DNA of 64,000 bases from JAKQDH01 sp029558835 (lineage in GTDB: Bacteria > Planctomycetota > Phycisphaerae > UBA1845): contig DAOQSN010000004.1 of assembly GCA_035356615.1 (NCBI GenBank), positions 106,394-170,393 of the forward strand, written 5' to 3'. Positions 61,091 through 64,000 of the stretch are shown piece after piece; positions within the stretch are counted from its first letter, which is position 1, and every line of letters begins with the position of its first letter. Position numbers and translations under genes: made by a program. The notes beneath the pieces are model-generated. The model searched no databases and was not told the DNA's origin. It saw only the letters and a list, made by a program, of their open reading frames with translations.

Positions 61091-63367
61091 ATGGGGCAGA
61101 TGGCACGGCAGACTACAGGAGCGGCACTCGCGTGCGCCGTGGTGATTGCGGCGGGGTGCCAGTCGCCGGGCGCTCGGCCTGAACAGTCTGAGGTTCCGCA
61201 GGTTCGGCAAGTGGAAGTGCCGAGCCCGGTCACCAGCGTGCCGAGCTGCGGCGGCGACGAAGAGTGTGACGATGGCAACGTCTGCAACGGCGTGGAGACG
61301 TGCGCCGGAGGCCGCTGCACTGCGGGAGAGCCTTTGCGGTGCGCGGACGAGAACCCCTGCACCGATGACGAGTGCGACCCGCAGCGTGGCTGCGTGCACG
61401 TTGCGAATGACCACAATACCTGCTCCGACGGGGAGTTCTGCAACGGGGAAGAGTGTTGCCGTGGAGGAGACTGCGTCACGCCGGGGAGTCCGTGCGGCCG
61501 GGGGCAGGTCTGCGACGAGGCGACGGACGCCTGCATCGACGGCTACGTCCGGGAGGGCGTACTACGTCGGCATGATGGCAGTCCCGCGGTGGCAGTGCCG
61601 CTGGTATTCGGGGGACCCGAGTTGGGCAACGCCGGGGGGGCCGAGACCGTCACCGACGGCGACGGGTATTACCGAGTGGTGCTGCCGCTCGGGTGGTCCG
61701 GCGCGGTGACGTCCGACGCTGATTACCGAGTCCTTCGTCAGCATGGGCATGACCCGTCGGGCGATGACGCCGACGCGGGCGACCTCACCGTCTTTCGCAA
61801 TTACTACGTGGACGCGTCGGCTGTATCCCGTCCTCCGCCTCCGGAAATGTACCGTCCGGGCGGGTTCGCGCATCCTTACTCAACGATTCAGGAGGCCGCC
61901 AACGTCGTGGGGCCCGGCGATACGGTGTACATCAAGGGCGGGCAGTACACTGCAAGGAACAACGTCTACTCAACCGCGGTGCTCGAGATGGTGAGTTCGG
62001 GGACGGCCGAAGCACCGATCCGCTTCCAGAACTTCGACAGCGAGCCCGTGGTCCTCGATGCCGGGGCGGTCCGCTCAACGAGCGACAATGGGCATCGGTG
62101 CGGCATCTTCATCGGCGAGGGCATCAGCCACGTTGTCCTGGCCGGGCTGGTGGTGCGGCGTGCCTTTCGCGAGGGGATCAACGTGCGCGGGGTGCACGTC
62201 ACGATTGAGGATTGTATCATTGAGGATTGCGGCCTGAACCCGACGCCGGTCGAGTCGGCGGGTGTCAAGTTCGACTACTCGCGCTTCCTGACCGTCAGGC
62301 GTTGTGTCGCTCGCTACTGTTATGAAGGCTTTGGCGGTCGCCACGCCGCGGACGCGCTGTTCGAGGATTGCCTTGCCTATCGGAACGGGGTAACCAGCAC
62401 GGGCGAGGTGCTCTGGGCGGAGAACGGCGACGGCTTCCAGACGGCCGTGGCGCGCAACGGCTCGGACCGGGTGCACTTCGTGCGTTGCGTGGCCTACGGG
62501 AATACGGATGACGGGTGGGACATGAGCCACTCGCGGGACTGCGGCCTGTCCTGGTGCATTGCCTTCGGGCAGAACGACCTTGGCCTGCCCGATGGTGACG
62601 GGTGGGGCTTCAAGATCGGCAACGATCAAAACGAAACGGACCCGCTCAAACAGATGCGGCGGGCCCTGGTTCGGTACTGTATCGCCTTCGACAACGCCGC
62701 GACGGGCATCGACCCGCGTGACGGACTCGAAGGCCTGTTCTACAACAACACGGCGGTCGGCAACCTGGGGCAGTACGGGTTTTCGACCGGGGCAACGGGG
62801 CACCCGGCCAGTTTCTTCAACAATGTCTCCTGGAACAACGGCAGCAGCGATTTGTTCCGGGGTGACACCTCCAAGACGGCCGACTACAACAACTGGGCGG
62901 ATGCGAACGGACGGCAGGTGCCCGGTGGCGATCAACATTCATTACGCGCCGACCCCGGCTTCGTGATTCCGGACGGCGGAATTGACGTGGCGTGGCAAGA
63001 TGGGTTTGCCGAGGATGACGTGCGAGGCATCCTGCCGACGCTTCATCATATTGAGACCCAGGTGCGCGCCGCGTTCACGCCGACCGACACCGAGCCGCAG
63101 ACCACCTCGATCGACCGCGGCACCTTCATTGCGTACACGGCTGAGGCCGGCCAGGGCACCACGCAGGTGCCCGTCTCCAGCGACCCACGGAGATGCTTCC
63201 TCCTCGGCGACACCGTTCAGATTGAGGACGCTGGCGTCGCGGTCATCGTCGAGGTGGGTGACACGGAGATCGTGGTGGACACCGCGCTGACGTTCGCGGC
63301 CGGCGCGGGCGTGCACCTGCCGTGGAATGGAGTGCGCCCCGACCTCGGCGCGGTCGAGACGCCGTGA
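61091..63367 (+). CDS. Cys-rich lipoprotein with PL9-like beta-helix
   Basis: 758 residues. It starts with a lipoprotein signal with lipobox (ACAVVIAAGC; the cysteine would be lipid-modified). Next is a Cys-rich region of about 100 residues (DDGNVCNGVETCAGGRC, CADENPCTDDECDPQRGC) like EGF-type repeats of planctomycete and myxobacterial surface proteins. The remainder is a right-handed beta-helix like pectate lyase family 9 (PYSTIQEAANVVGPGDTVYI; YGNTDDGWDMSHSRDCG; GDGWGFKIGND). PL9 enzymes cleave polygalacturonate; the catalytic residues are not checked here. It is divergent from the exosortase operon. It probably binds or cuts polysaccharide outside the cell. Confidence 0.75.
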   Translation: MGQMARQTTGAALACAVVIAAGCQSPGARPEQSEVPQVRQVEVPSPVTSVPSCGGDEECDDGNVCNGVETCAGGRCTAGEPLRCADENPCTDDECDPQRGCVHVANDHNTCSDGEFCNGEECCRGGDCVTPGSPCGRGQVCDEATDACIDGYVREGVLRRHDGSPAVAVPLVFGGPELGNAGGAETVTDGDGYYRVVLPLGWSGAVTSDADYRVLRQHGHDPSGDDADAGDLTVFRNYYVDASAVSRPPPPEMYRPGGFAHPYSTIQEAANVVGPGDTVYIKGGQYTARNNVYSTAVLEMVSSGTAEAPIRFQNFDSEPVVLDAGAVRSTSDNGHRCGIFIGEGISHVVLAGLVVRRAFREGINVRGVHVTIEDCIIEDCGLNPTPVESAGVKFDYSRFLTVRRCVARYCYEGFGGRHAADALFEDCLAYRNGVTSTGEVLWAENGDGFQTAVARNGSDRVHFVRCVAYGNTDDGWDMSHSRDCGLSWCIAFGQNDLGLPDGDGWGFKIGNDQNETDPLKQMRRALVRYCIAFDNAATGIDPRDGLEGLFYNNTAVGNLGQYGFSTGATGHPASFFNNVSWNNGSSDLFRGDTSKTADYNNWADANGRQVPGGDQHSLRADPGFVIPDGGIDVAWQDGFAEDDVRGILPTLHHIETQVRAAFTPTDTEPQTTSIDRGTFIAYTAEAGQGTTQVPVSSDPRRCFLLGDTVQIEDAGVAVIVEVGDTEIVVDTALTFAAGAGVHLPWNGVRPDLGAVETP

Positions 63368-63434
63368 CGCGTTACAGCGCCGACGTGCGGTGCGTGAATA
63401 GCTCAACTTCTTGGGGGACCGGGCGACGGGGAGA

Positions 63435-63531
63435 GGTGGCATGGCCAAGCGCGGCGCCGCCATGCCTCCTGATGTGCCAGGTGCTTTCGGTTGGAACAGC
63501 ATGCCGGCGCCTTCGGCTTGGGCATGCCACC
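63435..63531 (-). repeat. 97-bp palindromic repeat, inverted copy
   Basis: GGTGGCATGGCCAAGC at the left and GCTTGGGCATGCCACC at the right: the reverse of the copies at 31358 and 48595, same length. It lies after the lipoprotein gene. Confidence 0.8.
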
Positions 63532-63769
63532 GCGCATCCCAGTCAGCATGGCACCCAGCAGGGCAACGCCTTCGGTGAGGCCGCAGCGCACGGTACGCGA
63601 CCGAGTGTGATGTAAGGGTGGGGGGGCTGTCATCGCCGGTCTGAAAGCGTCGGGATTCCGCCGGTTTGAAAGTGTGGTCCTCTTCCCCGTGGGCGCACCT
63701 GTCCTCTTCGCGCGGCGTCTTCTTCGGCGTGCTGGTTGGTTCCGGGGTCTCGGCAGGGCGGGCGTTACC

Positions 63770-63958
63770 ATGGGCGGCGGTGTCCTGGAGCCGCCGGTGC
63801 CTACCGCGCGACGACGCAAGTACCGCCACGGCAGGCGGTTGTATGAACCCGACCCGCGGAGCCGCCGCCACCACCGGTACTGCGGCCAGCCCGTCTGCCG
63901 CCGGGCCGGCAAGGCCGCCAGCCAGCAGCGCTGGCGGATCTCGCCTAACCCAAGTTAG
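63770..63958 (+). pseudogene. Fragment of a planctomycete small Cys protein
   Basis: 62 residues. RRKYRHGRRLYEPDPRSRRH then HRYCGQPVCRRAGKAASQQR resembles, from memory, a small family found near mobile genes in planctomycetes, in which the text continues as ...SQRRW(L)xKPENRDYF. Here the frame stops soon after the conserved QQRW. The start (ATG 63770) is weakly supported. Probably a truncated remnant. The rest of 63532-64000 shows nothing recognised. Confidence 0.4.
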
Positions 63959-64000
63959 ACAGCAGTGGGGATTTTTCGGTTTTTTTGTGGGGCCGAGGGC

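Noticed and set aside
1..64000. CRISPR array
   Set aside because: No regularly spaced repeats of 24-40 bp with unique spacers; the repeat families seen are dispersed palindromes or a pentamer tract.

Overview
This is high-GC bacterial DNA, most likely from a planctomycete (Planctomycetota, possibly Phycisphaerae-like). The reasons are a complete exosortase/PEP-CTERM locus, a DUF1580-type regulator, SxtI/SxtJ/SxtK-like genes, a Minf_1886-type gene and frequent GTG/TTG starts. This assignment is an inference from gene families, not from a marker-gene tree.

Layout. 1-12 kb: 3' part of a sensor kinase, a lamin-tail PEP-CTERM protein, a secreted M28 peptidase with PDZ, an ECF sigma/anti-sigma pair, smc, and a PAS histidine kinase. 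12-19 kb: a leftward polysaccharide cluster (Wzz-like chain-length protein, methyltransferase, GT4 glycosyltransferase, O-antigen-ligase-like protein, split Alg13/Alg14-like glycosyltransferase). 19-27 kb: housekeeping genes (queA, acyltransferase, trxA, PSP1/RicT-like protein, Minf_1886-like protein, tatA, metG). 27-32.5 kb: SxtJ, SxtI-type carbamoyltransferase and SxtK/DUF5989, then UDP-glucose dehydrogenase and a sugar-nucleotide epimerase. 32.9-34.1 kb: tRNA-Gly(TCC), a probable selenocysteine tRNA, a small HTH gene and tRNA-Arg(CCT).

34.07-43.61 kb is an integrated mobile element in tRNA-Arg(CCT), bounded by 53-bp identical direct repeats. All its genes run leftward: a tyrosine integrase read through the att site, two zinc-ribbon-like small proteins, a DUF1580-type HTH, a primase-helicase, an AlpA-like HTH, a fused prohead-protease/major-capsid protein with a translationally coupled unknown gene, and an unknown protein at the right end. 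There is no recognisable terminase, portal or tail gene, so it looks like a capsid-bearing satellite or a remnant. It is the most unusual system in the window. The integrase frame continues through the repeat at both ends, so excision should swap its C-terminal tail.

43.6-48.5 kb: an AHSA1/SRPBCC protein and a single-chain restriction-modification enzyme. 48.8-60.3 kb: a leftward surface-protein locus with UDP-GlcNAc 2-epimerase, a 1500-residue TPR protein, three PEP-CTERM proteins (two carry the Cys/Gln motif pair of thioester domains), a secreted protein, a small membrane protein, an exosortase and its EpsI partner. 61-63.4 kb: a Cys-rich lipoprotein with a PL9-like beta-helix. The polysaccharide genes and the exosortase locus together suggest an envelope whose surface proteins are processed and anchored with exopolysaccharide. 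A 97-bp palindromic repeat family (four full copies and one half copy) lies between genes throughout.
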